Shown: piece after piece, positions 17,502-26,531 of the stretch | Layout of the letters: each line of letters begins with the position of its first letter | How positions within the stretch are numbered: the stretch's first letter is position 1 | NCBI RefSeq assembly: GCF_011045115.1 | Contig: NZ_JAAKZG010000008.1 | Location: 1 to 64,000, forward strand | Length of the DNA stretch: 64,000 nt | Direction of reading: 5' to 3' | Source of the DNA: Mesorhizobium zhangyense | Lineage (GTDB): Bacteria; Pseudomonadota; Alphaproteobacteria; Rhizobiales; Rhizobiaceae | Translations under genes and position numbers: made by a program | The notes under the pieces: model-generated | Told to the model about the DNA's origin: nothing | What the model saw: the letters and a program-made list of their open reading frames with translations, nothing else | Database searches by the model: none

Positions 17502-19397
17502 ATGATGAAGACGTCGATAGCGACGGTATCGATATCGGGCGATTTAGGTGAGAAGCTGGCAGCGATTGCCGCGGCGGGTTTTGACGGCATCGAAATCTTC
17601 GAGAACGATTTTCTGGCCTTCGACGGCTCGCCGCGCGATGTCGGCAGTATGGTGCGCGATGCCGGGCTGGAGATAACGCTGTTCCAGCCGTTCCGCGATT
17701 TCGAGGGCCTGCCCGAGCCGCAGCGCGGCCGCGCCTTTGACCGGGCCGAGCGCAAGTTCGACGTCATGCAGGAACTGGGCACAGACCTGATGCTGGTCTG
17801 CTCCAGCGTCTCGCCGGTTTCGCTCGGCGGCATCGACCGGGCTGCGGCTGATTTCTTCGAACTTGGCGAGCGTGCGGCAAAGCGCGGCCTGCGGGTAGGC
17901 TATGAAGCGCTCGCCTGGGGCCGGCACGTCCACGACCATCGCGACGCCTGGGAGATCGTGCGTCGCGCCAACCACCCCAATATCGGTATCATTCTCGATT
18001 CCTTCCACACGCTGGCGCGCAAGATCGATGTGGGTTCGATCCGTTCGATCCCGAAGGACAAGATCTTCATCGTTCAGCTCGCCGATGCACCGGCCATCGA
18101 CATGGACCTGCTCTATTGGAGCCGCCATTTCCGCAACATGCCGGGCGAGGGCGACCTCCCGGTCAAGGATTTTATGCGCGCGGTCGCCGCAACGGGTTAC
18201 GACGGCTACCTCTCGCTGGAGATATTCAACGACCAGTTCCGCGGTGGCTCGGCAAAGTCGATCTCGGTCGACGGCCACCGCTCGCTCGTCTATCTGATGG
18301 ACCAGGTGCGGCGCGAGGAGCCAGACATTGCGCTCGCCACGCCGGACATCCCGGATCGGGTCGGCGTTCATGGCGTGGAGTTCATCGAGTTCGCCGCCGA
18401 CGAGACTGATGCGGCGAGCCTGGCGACGATGTTTGGTGCGCTCGGCTTCCGCAAGGAGGGCCGCCATGTCTCCAAGAACGTTACGCTCTACCGGCAGGGC
18501 GGCATCAATCTGGTCATCAACACCGAGCGGGAGAGTTTTGCCCATTCCTCCTTTACCGTGCATGGCACCTCGGTCTGTGCCATCGGGCTGGGCGTGGAAG
18601 ATGCGCAGGCAGCCGTATTGCGTGCCCGGGCGCTGGGCGCGGAACCCTTTGAACAGGCGGTTGGGCCTGGTGAACTGACGCTGCCCGCCATTCGTGGTGT
18701 CGGCGGCAGCGTGGTTCATTTTGTCGACCGCACATCGGAACTGGCGCGGGTGTGGGAAGTCGAGTTCGTTCCAACAGACGCTCCCGCTCCCGCGCGTCCG
18801 GTCGGCTTGCGGCAGATCGATCACGTCGGCCAGACGATGGACCACGACGAAATGCTGACCTGGCTTTTGTTCTACACGTCCATCTTCCGGACGCGGAAGA
18901 CGCCGATGGTCGACGTCATCGACCCGGCCGGCATCGTGCGCAGCCAGGTCATCGAAAACGACGACGGTTCGCTGCGGCTGACCCTCAACGGAGCGGAAAA
19001 CCGGCGCACGCTTGCCGGCCATTTCATCGCCGAGAGTTTCGGCTCGAGCACCCAGCATCTGGCTTTTGCGACCGACGATATTTTTGCCACGGCCGCCGCG
19101 CTGAAGGCGAACGGCTTTGCCACGCTTGCCATCTCGCCCAACTACTATGACGACGTCGAAGCCCGCTTCGGGCTGGAACCCGAGCTTGCCGACCGTCTGC
19201 GCGAGGAGAACATGCTCTACGACCGCGACGAGCATGGCGAGTATTTCCAGCTCTATGCGCCGACCTGGGGCGAGGGCTTCATCTTCGAGATCGTCGAGCG
19301 ACGCGGCGGCTACAAGGGCTATGGCGCCGCCAACGCTCCCTTCCGCATTGCCGCGCAGAAGCGGCACATGCGGCCAAGGGGAATGCCCCGGGTCTGA
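17502..19397 (+). CDS. quiC: 3-dehydroshikimate dehydratase, QuiC type (TIM barrel + HPPD-like VOC domain)
   Basis: A two-domain protein of 631 residues. The first 280 or so residues are a xylose-isomerase-like TIM barrel (FDGIEIFENDFL, GYEALAWGRHVHD, IGIILDSFHTL, metal ligands of the AP-endonuclease-2 fold). The remainder is a vicinal-oxygen-chelate region like 4-hydroxyphenylpyruvate dioxygenase (IDHVGQTM, STQHLAFATDDI, GEYFQLYAPTWGEGFIFEIVER). Fused proteins of this kind in Pseudomonas and Rhizobiales dehydrate 3-dehydroshikimate to protocatechuate in the barrel; the role of the second half is less clear. It completes the quinate/shikimate route to protocatechuate. The ATG at 17502 has GGAG seven bases upstream; 17505 is the alternative. 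Confidence 0.88.
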   Translation: MMKTSIATVSISGDLGEKLAAIAAAGFDGIEIFENDFLAFDGSPRDVGSMVRDAGLEITLFQPFRDFEGLPEPQRGRAFDRAERKFDVMQELGTDLMLVCSSVSPVSLGGIDRAAADFFELGERAAKRGLRVGYEALAWGRHVHDHRDAWEIVRRANHPNIGIILDSFHTLARKIDVGSIRSIPKDKIFIVQLADAPAIDMDLLYWSRHFRNMPGEGDLPVKDFMRAVAATGYDGYLSLEIFNDQFRGGSAKSISVDGHRSLVYLMDQVRREEPDIALATPDIPDRVGVHGVEFIEFAADETDAASLATMFGALGFRKEGRHVSKNVTLYRQGGINLVINTERESFAHSSFTVHGTSVCAIGLGVEDAQAAVLRARALGAEPFEQAVGPGELTLPAIRGVGGSVVHFVDRTSELARVWEVEFVPTDAPAPARPVGLRQIDHVGQTMDHDEMLTWLLFYTSIFRTRKTPMVDVIDPAGIVRSQVIENDDGSLRLTLNGAENRRTLAGHFIAESFGSSTQHLAFATDDIFATAAALKANGFATLAISPNYYDDVEARFGLEPELADRLREENMLYDRDEHGEYFQLYAPTWGEGFIFEIVERRGGYKGYGAANAPFRIAAQKRHMRPRGMPRV

Positions 19398-19539
19398 GCG
19401 CAAGCGGCTGTCGCTTAAGTCAAAAGTGGTAGCGCACGGCGCGCGTATCCTCTTGCGGGCATTGCGCGCGCCATGCAATCTGTCCGTGCTCAGAAGTACG
19501 TGGGCCTTTGGGGGCAGTTCATCCGGCCTGGGCTTTGAT

Positions 19540-19559
19540 CGCGAACGGATACGTTCGCG
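19540..19559. other. Inverted repeat upstream of the RTX gene
   Basis: CGCGAACG (19540-19547) and CGTTCGCG (19552-19559) flank GATA in the 284-bp gap between quiC and the calcium-binding protein gene. No T-run follows, so it is more likely a protein-binding site or an RNA hairpin than a terminator. Confidence 0.4.
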
Positions 19560-19681
19560 CAGAGCCCTGTTTTGGTGCCGGGATGAGAATCCCGCTGCAA
19601 TCACGCTCTGTGCAGTGTTGTCCAGTCGCAGCAACCCATTGGTGGTGCCCGTGATTGCGGGTCGCCTGGCGGAGACGAGGC

Positions 19682-21154
19682 ATGGCCAACAACATCTACA
19701 TCGTCAATTCACTGGGATCGAGTTCCGGCGTGGTCATCAACGACGACGGGACGGGTATCGACGAGATTCGCATAACGGGAACCTACTCCCAGCGCCCCAG
19801 CATTCGGCTCGACTGGACAACGTCACCTTCGCCGTCGGCGCATGGCAGATTCTTTCCCAATCCGTCGCCTGACAACACCAGCATATCGCTCACCATAAAC
19901 GGCATCATCGAAAATGCCCGCGGCAGCAATGGCGGCGATGACATACAGGGCAACCAGTTCGCCAACGTCATCTATGGCGACGCGGCGCGCACCGGTCCGG
20001 GCGGCAATGACGTGATTTCGGCCGGCGACGGGAACGACACGGTTTATGGCGGCACCGGCAACGATTCCGTCGGCGGCGGAGCGGGCAATGACCGGCTCTA
20101 TGGCGATGATGGTGCCGACACCATCAACGGAGATTCAGGCATCGATACGATTGAAGGCGGTGCCGGCGCGGATGTCCTGTTCGGCGGCAGCGATGCCGGC
20201 GATACGGTTTCCTACGCTTCGTCGAATGCAGCCGTCACGATTAATATAACCCATGGCACACAGACTACCGGCGTCGGCGGGCACGCTCAGGGCGATAAGT
20301 TAAAAGGGTTTTCTGACGTGACGGGCTCTGCCTTTGCAGACATCATCACCGACACTGCGAAGGGCACGATCGCCTTCGGTTACAACGACAACAAATTCTC
20401 CGGAGGTGCCGGCAACGACCGGCTCTATCTCGGCGGTGGCGATGACGCCGGCTATGGCGGCGACGGCAATGACGCGATTTATGGTGAGGTGGGCAATGAC
20501 CTGCTGGACGGTGGCGCCGGTCATGATCTTCTCGATGGTGGCGGCGGCAATGACACCATGTATGGCGGCACGGGCAACGATATCTATATCGTCTCGTCGA
20601 CTGGGGATCGGGTGATCGAAGCGGTGGGCGCAGGCATGGACACCGTGCGCTCCTATATCGACTGGACATTGGGAGCCAATGTCGAGCGGCTGGAGTTCGT
20701 GGGCACGGCCAGTGTTTCCGGAAACGGCAACAGCCTCAACAACACGATCATCGGCAATGGCGGCAGCAACACGCTTCGCGGCGGTGCCGGCAACGATCTC
20801 CTCGTCGGTGGTGCCGGCAAGGATACCTTGGTCGGTGGTACGGGCAGCGATGCGTTCCTGTTCAATGCGCCGCTGGGCTCGACCAACATCGACAAGATCA
20901 CCGATTACAGCGCGGCAAGCGACACCATCCAGCTTGAGAACAGTATCTTCACCGGTTTGCCGGCCGGCTGGTTGACCGCCGGTGCTTTCCGCATAGGCCC
21001 GACTGCGCAGGATTCCACCGATCGCATCATGTACGATCCGATGAGCGGCTTTTTGCGTTTCGACAAGGACGGCCTTGGTGGCGCCGCCCCGGTGCAGTTC
21101 GCGACGCTCACGCCGGGGCTGGTCCTGAGTGCCGGCGAGTTCTTCATCGTCTGA
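19682..21154 (+). CDS. RTX/hemolysin-type calcium-binding secreted protein
   Basis: A 490-residue acidic, glycine- and aspartate-rich protein. Nonapeptide repeats of the GGxGNDxxx kind form three blocks, at about residues 95-180, 240-305 and 360-395, and would fold into calcium-filled beta-rolls. There is no N-terminal signal peptide. The C-terminus (SAGEFFIV) is hydrophobic after a DxI-D-Y-S segment, as in type I secretion substrates, so export by an ABC/TolC system encoded elsewhere is likely. No enzymatic domain is recognisable. The start at 19682 follows GAGACGAGG. Confidence 0.88.
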   Translation: MANNIYIVNSLGSSSGVVINDDGTGIDEIRITGTYSQRPSIRLDWTTSPSPSAHGRFFPNPSPDNTSISLTINGIIENARGSNGGDDIQGNQFANVIYGDAARTGPGGNDVISAGDGNDTVYGGTGNDSVGGGAGNDRLYGDDGADTINGDSGIDTIEGGAGADVLFGGSDAGDTVSYASSNAAVTINITHGTQTTGVGGHAQGDKLKGFSDVTGSAFADIITDTAKGTIAFGYNDNKFSGGAGNDRLYLGGGDDAGYGGDGNDAIYGEVGNDLLDGGAGHDLLDGGGGNDTMYGGTGNDIYIVSSTGDRVIEAVGAGMDTVRSYIDWTLGANVERLEFVGTASVSGNGNSLNNTIIGNGGSNTLRGGAGNDLLVGGAGKDTLVGGTGSDAFLFNAPLGSTNIDKITDYSAASDTIQLENSIFTGLPAGWLTAGAFRIGPTAQDSTDRIMYDPMSGFLRFDKDGLGGAAPVQFATLTPGLVLSAGEFFIV

Positions 21155-21212
21155 TCCTGCCGGGAAGCTCCCACTCGCACTCGAATTGCGAGTGGGATAT
21201 CGGCGACCTGCG

Positions 21213-21926
21213 TCAGGCGTCGATGAGCGGCATGAAGCCGCCATGGACCCTGCGCTTGTTGTCGTAGGGCTCTGCGTCCGCATACATGCGAGGGTCCGTA
21301 AACACCTTCTCCCAGCCGGCATCGCGGACTGCCTTCGACGGCCATTCGATCCAGGAATAGACGATCTTCTCGTCGCCCGACGCCTTCACCGCGCCCTTGT
21401 AGTCGGTAATCTTGCCGTCGGGAACATTGTCTTCCCACGTATCGACCACGCGCGTCGCGCCATGCTCCATCAGCACCGGAATGAGCTTGGCCGACAGCTC
21501 GTGATAGGCAGCCTTGTTACTGGCGGGGACCGGCACGAGCGAGCCGTCGACATAGCCCATCTTGCCCTTGGCGTTTTCGTCGAGAACGGACGTGAAACCG
21601 CCGAAGATCATGCGCATGCCATCATAGGGCATCGTTGCGCCGAGTTGCTTCATGCGCGGGTCGCTCATGAATTTCTCGTTTGCGGCGTCGGCCACTTCCT
21701 TCGAAGGATATTCATGCCAGGCAAAGACGATGATCTCGTCCGGCTTTGCCTTCACCGCGCCCTTGAAGTCGGTGATCGTGCCGTCGGGGACGTCGTCGCC
21801 CCATGTCTCGACGACGCGGGTTGCGCCGAATTCCCTGAATATTGCTGCGGCGTCCGCGGCGTGCTTGCGATAGGCTTCCTTGTTCGCGGCGGGCACCGCA
21901 GCAACGCGTCCTTCGATATAAGCCAT
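21213..21926 (-). CDS. Tandem DUF1428 protein
   Basis: A 237-residue protein made of two repeated DUF1428 units (about residues 1-118 and 119-237). Each begins with YxxGxxxxVPAxNKxAY, continues with FGATRVVETWGDDVPDG or HGATRVVDTWEDNVPDG, and ends with DPRM...PYD..R..GGF. DUF1428 folds as a ferredoxin-like alpha/beta barrel of unknown function, normally encoded singly and acting as a dimer. This fusion would make the dimer in one chain. The start at 21926 follows GAGGAGAGAC. It faces an ECF sigma factor gene. Confidence 0.85.
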   Translation of the reverse strand: MAYIEGRVAAVPAANKEAYRKHAADAAAIFREFGATRVVETWGDDVPDGTITDFKGAVKAKPDEIIVFAWHEYPSKEVADAANEKFMSDPRMKQLGATMPYDGMRMIFGGFTSVLDENAKGKMGYVDGSLVPVPASNKAAYHELSAKLIPVLMEHGATRVVDTWEDNVPDGKITDYKGAVKASGDEKIVYSWIEWPSKAVRDAGWEKVFTDPRMYADAEPYDNKRRVHGGFMPLIDA

Positions 21927-21984
21927 TTTGTCTCTCCTCGTTGTTCGAAGCGGTTTTCCTGCGCTCGCAGGCCCCTTCACGTGA

Positions 21985-22052
21985 AAGACGCCGGAGGCTC
22001 GCAAAAAGATTCTCAGGTGCATGAGAATCTTTTTGCGAGCCTCTGGCGTCTT
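21985..22052. repeat. Long near-perfect inverted repeat (31-bp arms)
   Basis: The arm at 21985-22015 and the arm at 22022-22052 are reverse complements with one mismatch, separated by a 6-base loop (GGTGCA). The stem includes AAAAAGATTCTCA and its complement. It lies between the divergent DUF1428 and ECF sigma genes, 59 bases from the former. It would form a very stable RNA hairpin or DNA cruciform, far longer than a terminator needs. Confidence 0.8.
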
Positions 22053-22077
22053 ATTGGTAGGCCAAACATCAGGGAGA

Positions 22078-22096
22078 ACGCCCCCGCAGGGGGCGT
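22078..22096. other. Second hairpin in the ECF sigma leader
   Basis: ACGCCCCC (22078-22085) and GGGGGCGT (22089-22096) flank GCA, forming an 8-bp GC-rich stem 96 bases before the sigma-factor start. With the larger repeat at 21985-22052 it may shape the leader RNA of the sigma gene. Confidence 0.45.
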
Positions 22097-22191
22097 GGGC
22101 AACTGCCGCATGCTTGCAGGGACGAAACCGACAACCTAGGGTTCCGACCCGGACGGGTAAATTGCAGAAATCGGAAACACCACGGGACGCA

Positions 22192-23088
22192 ATGAACTCA
22201 GCAACGCAGAAACTGGACCGGCCGGCTTTCGAGGCCATGCTGGTCGACCTCCGCCCGAGACTGCATCGCTACTGCGCCCGCATGGCGGGTTCCGTGATCG
22301 ACGGCGAGGACGTGGTGCAGGAAGCGCTTGCGAAGGCGCTCCAGGCATTCGACGGCAATGTTACAGTCGAGCAGCCCGAGCAGTGGCTGTTTCGCGTCGC
22401 CCACAATGCCGCCCATGATTATCTGCGCCGACGCACCCGGGAAAGATCGCGCATGAGCGAGGCCGATATATCGATGATCGAGGACCCGTCCAGTGCAGCC
22501 GACAGCCGGCATGTTGCCCAGATCGGCCTTCGCACTTTCATGCATCTCTCCGTGCAGCAGCGCAGCGCGGTGATCCTCGTCGATGTGCTCGGCCTCAGCC
22601 TGCATGAAGCCTGTGAGGCGACTGGCGCAACGCTCGCAGCCACCAAAGCGGCGTTGCATCGCGGGCGGGCGCAGCTTCGCCTGCTGGCGCAGGAGCCCGA
22701 AGAGGTCGTCAAACCGACGCTGGATGCCGACGATGAGCGACGTCTTCGGCGCTATGTCGATCTGTTCAACGCACGCGACTTCGACGCGGTGCGGGCTCTT
22801 ATCGGCGAGGATATCCAGCTCGAAGTCGTCAACCGCACCCGCATGCGCGGCAAGGCGCAGGTGTCGAACTATTACGGCAATTACAGCCGCGCCGACGACT
22901 GGTCACTGTCGCTCGGCTTTGTCGACGGCCGGCCGGCCATCCTCATCCGGGATCCGCAGTCACCGGATGCCGGCGTGCGCGGCTTCATGCTGCTCGAATG
23001 GCTTGGCGAGAACGTCGCCAACATCCGCGATTTCCGCTATGCGACCTACGTTCTGGCCGACGCGGATATCCAGCCGCTTGACGGCTGA
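22192..23088 (+). CDS. ECF RNA polymerase sigma factor with SnoaL-like C-terminal domain
   Basis: A 298-residue sigma factor. Region 2 is at about residues 15-85 (EDVVQEALAKALQAF, EQWLFRVAHNAAHDYLRRR) and region 4 at about 115-165 (LSVQQRSAVILVDVLGLSLHEACEATGATLAATKAALHRGRAQL). The remaining 120 residues are a SnoaL/NTF2-like domain (LRRYVDLFNARDFDAVRALIGEDIQLEV). ECF factors with such tails (SigJ/ECF41-like groups) work without a classical anti-sigma factor, the tail modulating activity. None is encoded next to it. Divergent DUF1428 is a plausible target. The start at 22192 follows the weak site ACGGGACGCA. Confidence 0.85.
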   Translation: MNSATQKLDRPAFEAMLVDLRPRLHRYCARMAGSVIDGEDVVQEALAKALQAFDGNVTVEQPEQWLFRVAHNAAHDYLRRRTRERSRMSEADISMIEDPSSAADSRHVAQIGLRTFMHLSVQQRSAVILVDVLGLSLHEACEATGATLAATKAALHRGRAQLRLLAQEPEEVVKPTLDADDERRLRRYVDLFNARDFDAVRALIGEDIQLEVVNRTRMRGKAQVSNYYGNYSRADDWSLSLGFVDGRPAILIRDPQSPDAGVRGFMLLEWLGENVANIRDFRYATYVLADADIQPLDG

Positions 23089-23125
23089 GCCAAGCGTCTG
23101 AGCGGTGTAGTCATGCGCCTTAGCG

Positions 23126-23935
23126 CTAAATTCGCTGGCCGAAAAATTCGCGTTTGGCGATCTCGTTGACCAGCCGGAGCTTGCCCAGGTTGCGCAGCAG
23201 TCGCCGGGGCCGCTTGAGCGCTTCCCAGCTCAGGAAATATTTGACCAGGATGCCGGGCGCCTTGCTGTGCGAACCCGCATGGGCGACGCGGTAGACGGCG
23301 CCACGGAACGGCAGCGTCCCCAATGGCGTGCCGCGCTGCGCGAGGATGTCGGCGATGCGGACATGGCTGCCCAGCATCGTCTTGATCCAGTCGAGCGAGG
23401 CATCCTCGAAGCTTTCCGGCAGGCCATAGAGATCTGCTCGGACGATCAGCGACGTCCCGCAGAGATGGTTGAACTCGTCATATCCCAGCAGCAGTTTGCC
23501 GCCATCGTCCCAGATATAGCCGCGGTCGATCGCCCATCCATTCGCGTTGGGACTCTCCGATGCATATTGGACGATGCCGGCATTCACGAAATCGTCGTCG
23601 TCGACGATCATGAAGAAGCGGCTGTCGCGCGCGCGCAGCATTCCCATCAGCACCCGGCGTCCCTTGTCGGCGCGGAAGGCATCGTAGACAGCCTCGATGT
23701 CGGCCTTGTCGATTTCGTGCAGGTTGTTTGGCGGAAAGGTCACGCGCTCCACCTCGAAGCGTTCCGGCAAATCGGGCAGATCGGCGCCCTCATTCGCCAC
23801 GACGATGCCCCGCCAGTCGCCATTGGTCTGGTTCGAGATCGAGGCGATGGTCTGGGTAAGGTTCGCCTTGAGAAGGCCCCAGTCGCGGGCATTGTCCTGA
23901 TGGCGGACGGGAATGATGAAGGTGACCGTGGTCAT
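23126..23935 (-). CDS. Family 2 glycosyltransferase
   Basis: A 269-residue GT-A type glycosyltransferase with the opening beta strand TVTFIIPVRHQDN and the metal/nucleotide-sugar motif FFMIVDDDDFVN (a DxD-like cluster) near residue 112. It would transfer a sugar from a nucleotide donor to a growing surface glycan. It is the last gene of a three-gene minus-strand group with a pyruvyl transferase and a flippase. The sugar and acceptor are unknown. Confidence 0.82.
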   Translation of the reverse strand: MTTVTFIIPVRHQDNARDWGLLKANLTQTIASISNQTNGDWRGIVVANEGADLPDLPERFEVERVTFPPNNLHEIDKADIEAVYDAFRADKGRRVLMGMLRARDSRFFMIVDDDDFVNAGIVQYASESPNANGWAIDRGYIWDDGGKLLLGYDEFNHLCGTSLIVRADLYGLPESFEDASLDWIKTMLGSHVRIADILAQRGTPLGTLPFRGAVYRVAHAGSHSKAPGILVKYFLSWEALKRPRRLLRNLGKLRLVNEIAKREFFGQRI

Positions 23936-23978
23936 CGTATTTCACCTCCGCGGATATCTGTTCGCATGACGCACGGCA

Positions 23979-24986
23979 TCATGCGGCGGCTCCGAGGCCG
24001 GCCTGACTGCGCGCCCAGGCGATCCCGTCGTCGAGCGATTCCGCCTTGTAGGACAGGTCCGTCCCGCCCGAGAAGGCGTTCATGAACCGCCGCACCTTGC
24101 CGTAGCTGTTGTCGAGGACGGCATGCGGCCGGCCGAGCAGCAGCGCGCAGATGTGGACATGCAGGCGGTCGGTGACGATGGCCTGCCCGCGCGAAATCTG
24201 CCGTATGCCGCGCCGGAAGCGGTTGTGCGCGGCAGCGTTGAGCTTGGCGCCCCGTATCCGCTCGGGATCCAGCGAAACGACTGCCTTCGCCGCACCAAGC
24301 GCCTTGGCGATGCGCACCGGGGTGCGGGATTCGCTGATCCAGTCCTCGACGGGAACATCGGGATAGGCGGAAAAATCGTAATTCGAGGCCTTTTCCTGAT
24401 CCGCCCGCAGCATCGCCAGCACTGGAAATTCGGTTGCGGCCAGCGGCTGGATCGGGCCGATACCGAACGCCATGTCCGGGCAGAGATGCACCCGGCAATC
24501 GAAATGCTTTTCGGCGAACGCCTTCGATTCCTCGTCGCGCACGAGCAACACGAAATTCTTGTGCTTTGCGATCGCCCGCGCCATCCGATCGGCGTGGTCT
24601 TGCGACTTGTAATGAATGGACTGCGGCAATTGCACGACCAGACGGTTGGGAAAGCGCTCCAGGATGCTCTCGCGAAGCTCCTGATGTCCCGACCAGATAT
24701 CGCCGAACGTGCCTCCCCCGGTGATGAGAATCGGCCCGGAAGGGGCGGCTTCGTTCAGCTTCTCGTGCGAGTGGTCCTGCAGCGACGATATGTAGGTGGG
24801 CGCCTTGTCGAACCGGGACGAGAGATAGGCCATCTGACCCAGCCAGATCGCGGAATCGCCGACATTCTTGTAGTCGGGGAAATCGACCATCGCCACCGGC
24901 TCGTCGCCGGAGACATAGTCCTTCAGGCAATCGTGGATCATGTCCTGCAATTCGGCGATCAGGACCAGATTTGATTTCGAGGTCAT
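23979..24986 (-). CDS. Polysaccharide pyruvyl transferase family protein
   Basis: A 335-residue protein of the polysaccharide pyruvyl transferase family. Typical pieces are FPDYKNVGDSAIWLG near the start, ILITGGGTFGDIW, RLVVQLPQSIHYKS and VTDRLHVHICALLLGRPHAVLDNSYGK near the end. Such enzymes add a ketal-linked pyruvate from phosphoenolpyruvate to sugars of exopolysaccharides such as succinoglycan, giving a negative charge. The ATG at 24986 (MTSKSN) has GGAG about ten bases upstream; an in-frame ATG at 25001 is the alternative. Confidence 0.88.
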   Translation of the reverse strand: MTSKSNLVLIAELQDMIHDCLKDYVSGDEPVAMVDFPDYKNVGDSAIWLGQMAYLSSRFDKAPTYISSLQDHSHEKLNEAAPSGPILITGGGTFGDIWSGHQELRESILERFPNRLVVQLPQSIHYKSQDHADRMARAIAKHKNFVLLVRDEESKAFAEKHFDCRVHLCPDMAFGIGPIQPLAATEFPVLAMLRADQEKASNYDFSAYPDVPVEDWISESRTPVRIAKALGAAKAVVSLDPERIRGAKLNAAAHNRFRRGIRQISRGQAIVTDRLHVHICALLLGRPHAVLDNSYGKVRRFMNAFSGGTDLSYKAESLDDGIAWARSQAGLGAAA

Positions 24987-25046
24987 TTTCTCATTCTCCA
25001 TCTGGCGTGCAAGCCGTGCATGCGGCGGGAAATTGCAGCGTAGCCT

Positions 25047-26531
25047 TCAAGCGGGGCGAACTTTCGACAGGATTTTGCCAAGGATCTTCTGGATCTCCAT
25101 CTCGGGGCCGGCTGGTCGCTTCATCAATATCCAGAGCAGCAGGCTCGACCCGCAATACAAAGCGCCCCCCAGCGTCACCAGGAGCGCCAGTTGCTGCACG
25201 AGCATCATCTTGTCAGCCGTGTGGCCCAGATAGCGCGCGGCGAGCGTAACGCCTGCCGCCATGACCACGACGCTCGCAAGCGCGCGCACATTCGCCGAGA
25301 GTTGTTTCAGCACCGTGACACCGATGAAGCGCTTGACGAGGATCATGTTGACGAGCGCGTTGAACAGGCCGGTGAACACGCGGCCGATGACGATGCCCGG
25401 AAGTCCGTAGAGCAGCAGGCCGATGACCATGATCGGAACCCGCACCAGCAGCATCTGCGTGTCGCGGATGAACAGCAGGCGCGTCTCGCCCTTGGCCATG
25501 CCCAGCGGCTGCACCAGAGAGCCCAGCGTCTGGAGCGCGAAGACCGAGGCGAGCGACTGGATGACGAAGACGATCGGCACCCATTTCTCGCCCAGCGCGA
25601 GCCTGACAAGCGGATCGGCGACCACCGCGACGCCGATGCCGGCGGGAAGCGCGATCGCGGCGACCAGTGCCTGCACGCGCTGATAGGCGGCGGCAAGGCG
25701 TGGCGGATCGTGGCTGATGCTGGAAAAGCCGGGATAGATCGTCTGCGTCAGCGGCGCGGTCGCTTCGCGCGTCGGCATCATGGCGAGGTTGCTGCCGACC
25801 GAATAATAGCCGAGCGCCGTGCCGCCGAGCATCTTGCCGACCAGCAGGTAATCAAAACGCCAGTTGAGCGTATTGACGATCTGGCCGGCCGTGAGCCACG
25901 CGGAGAAGGAAAAGAACTCCCGCATATGCTGGAACGTGACCCTCGGCCGGAACGGCAGCACGAGATAGGAGACGATGACGTTCGTCGCCTGTGTCACCAG
26001 CGTCCCGATCACCAGCGCCCAATAGCTGTGATAGATCATCGCGATTGCAACTGCGGCGATGAAGCCCGTGAACTTCTGCGAGACGCTGAGGACGAATTCC
26101 TGCCAGAAGATCAGGTCACGCTGAAGCAGGATACGGCGCGGATTGATCAGGCCGCCCATGAACATGCTCAGGCCAAGCGCGAGCATGACCCCGGCAAGCC
26201 TCGGCTCTTCGAACAGGACCGACGCCGGATAGGCGCAGACTGCAAAAAGCAGGCAGAGCAGCAATCCACGCGTGGCGTTGAGCGTCCAGGCGGCGCTGAA
26301 ATGCGATTCGTCGGGCGCCTTGTGGCGAATGAGCGCTTCGGTGAGCGATAATTCGGTGACGGTGCTGACGATCAGCAGCATCGTCGTGCCCAGCGCGACG
26401 ACGCCGAAATCGGAAGGCGTCAGGTTCCACGCGAGCACGAAAGTGCTCAGCGTCGCCAGCCCGTTCACGATCGCGCGGGACAGGCTCAGCCACATGCTTC
26501 CCTTGATTAGCCGGCCGGTGATGCTCGTCAT
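25047..26531 (-). CDS. Lipopolysaccharide/exopolysaccharide flippase (MOP superfamily, Wzx/WzxC-like)
   Basis: A 494-residue membrane protein with 12-14 predicted segments and the MOP-type opening GSMWLSLSRAIVNGLATLSTFVLAWNLTPSDFGVVALG. It probably flips a lipid-linked oligosaccharide across the inner membrane. It heads the group with the pyruvyl transferase and glycosyltransferase. No polymerase or priming transferase is encoded in the window, so this is either an accessory part of a larger dispersed pathway or a modification island. Confidence 0.87.
   Translation of the reverse strand: MTSITGRLIKGSMWLSLSRAIVNGLATLSTFVLAWNLTPSDFGVVALGTTMLLIVSTVTELSLTEALIRHKAPDESHFSAAWTLNATRGLLLCLLFAVCAYPASVLFEEPRLAGVMLALGLSMFMGGLINPRRILLQRDLIFWQEFVLSVSQKFTGFIAAVAIAMIYHSYWALVIGTLVTQATNVIVSYLVLPFRPRVTFQHMREFFSFSAWLTAGQIVNTLNWRFDYLLVGKMLGGTALGYYSVGSNLAMMPTREATAPLTQTIYPGFSSISHDPPRLAAAYQRVQALVAAIALPAGIGVAVVADPLVRLALGEKWVPIVFVIQSLASVFALQTLGSLVQPLGMAKGETRLLFIRDTQMLLVRVPIMVIGLLLYGLPGIVIGRVFTGLFNALVNMILVKRFIGVTVLKQLSANVRALASVVVMAAGVTLAARYLGHTADKMMLVQQLALLVTLGGALYCGSSLLLWILMKRPAGPEMEIQKILGKILSKVRPA

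Noticed and set aside
17544-19634. A 696-codon open frame on the minus strand
   Set aside because: It runs antisense to the quiC gene, which has clear motifs, and its translation is low-complexity (Arg-, Asp- and Gly-rich) without family features. GC-rich codon bias explains it.
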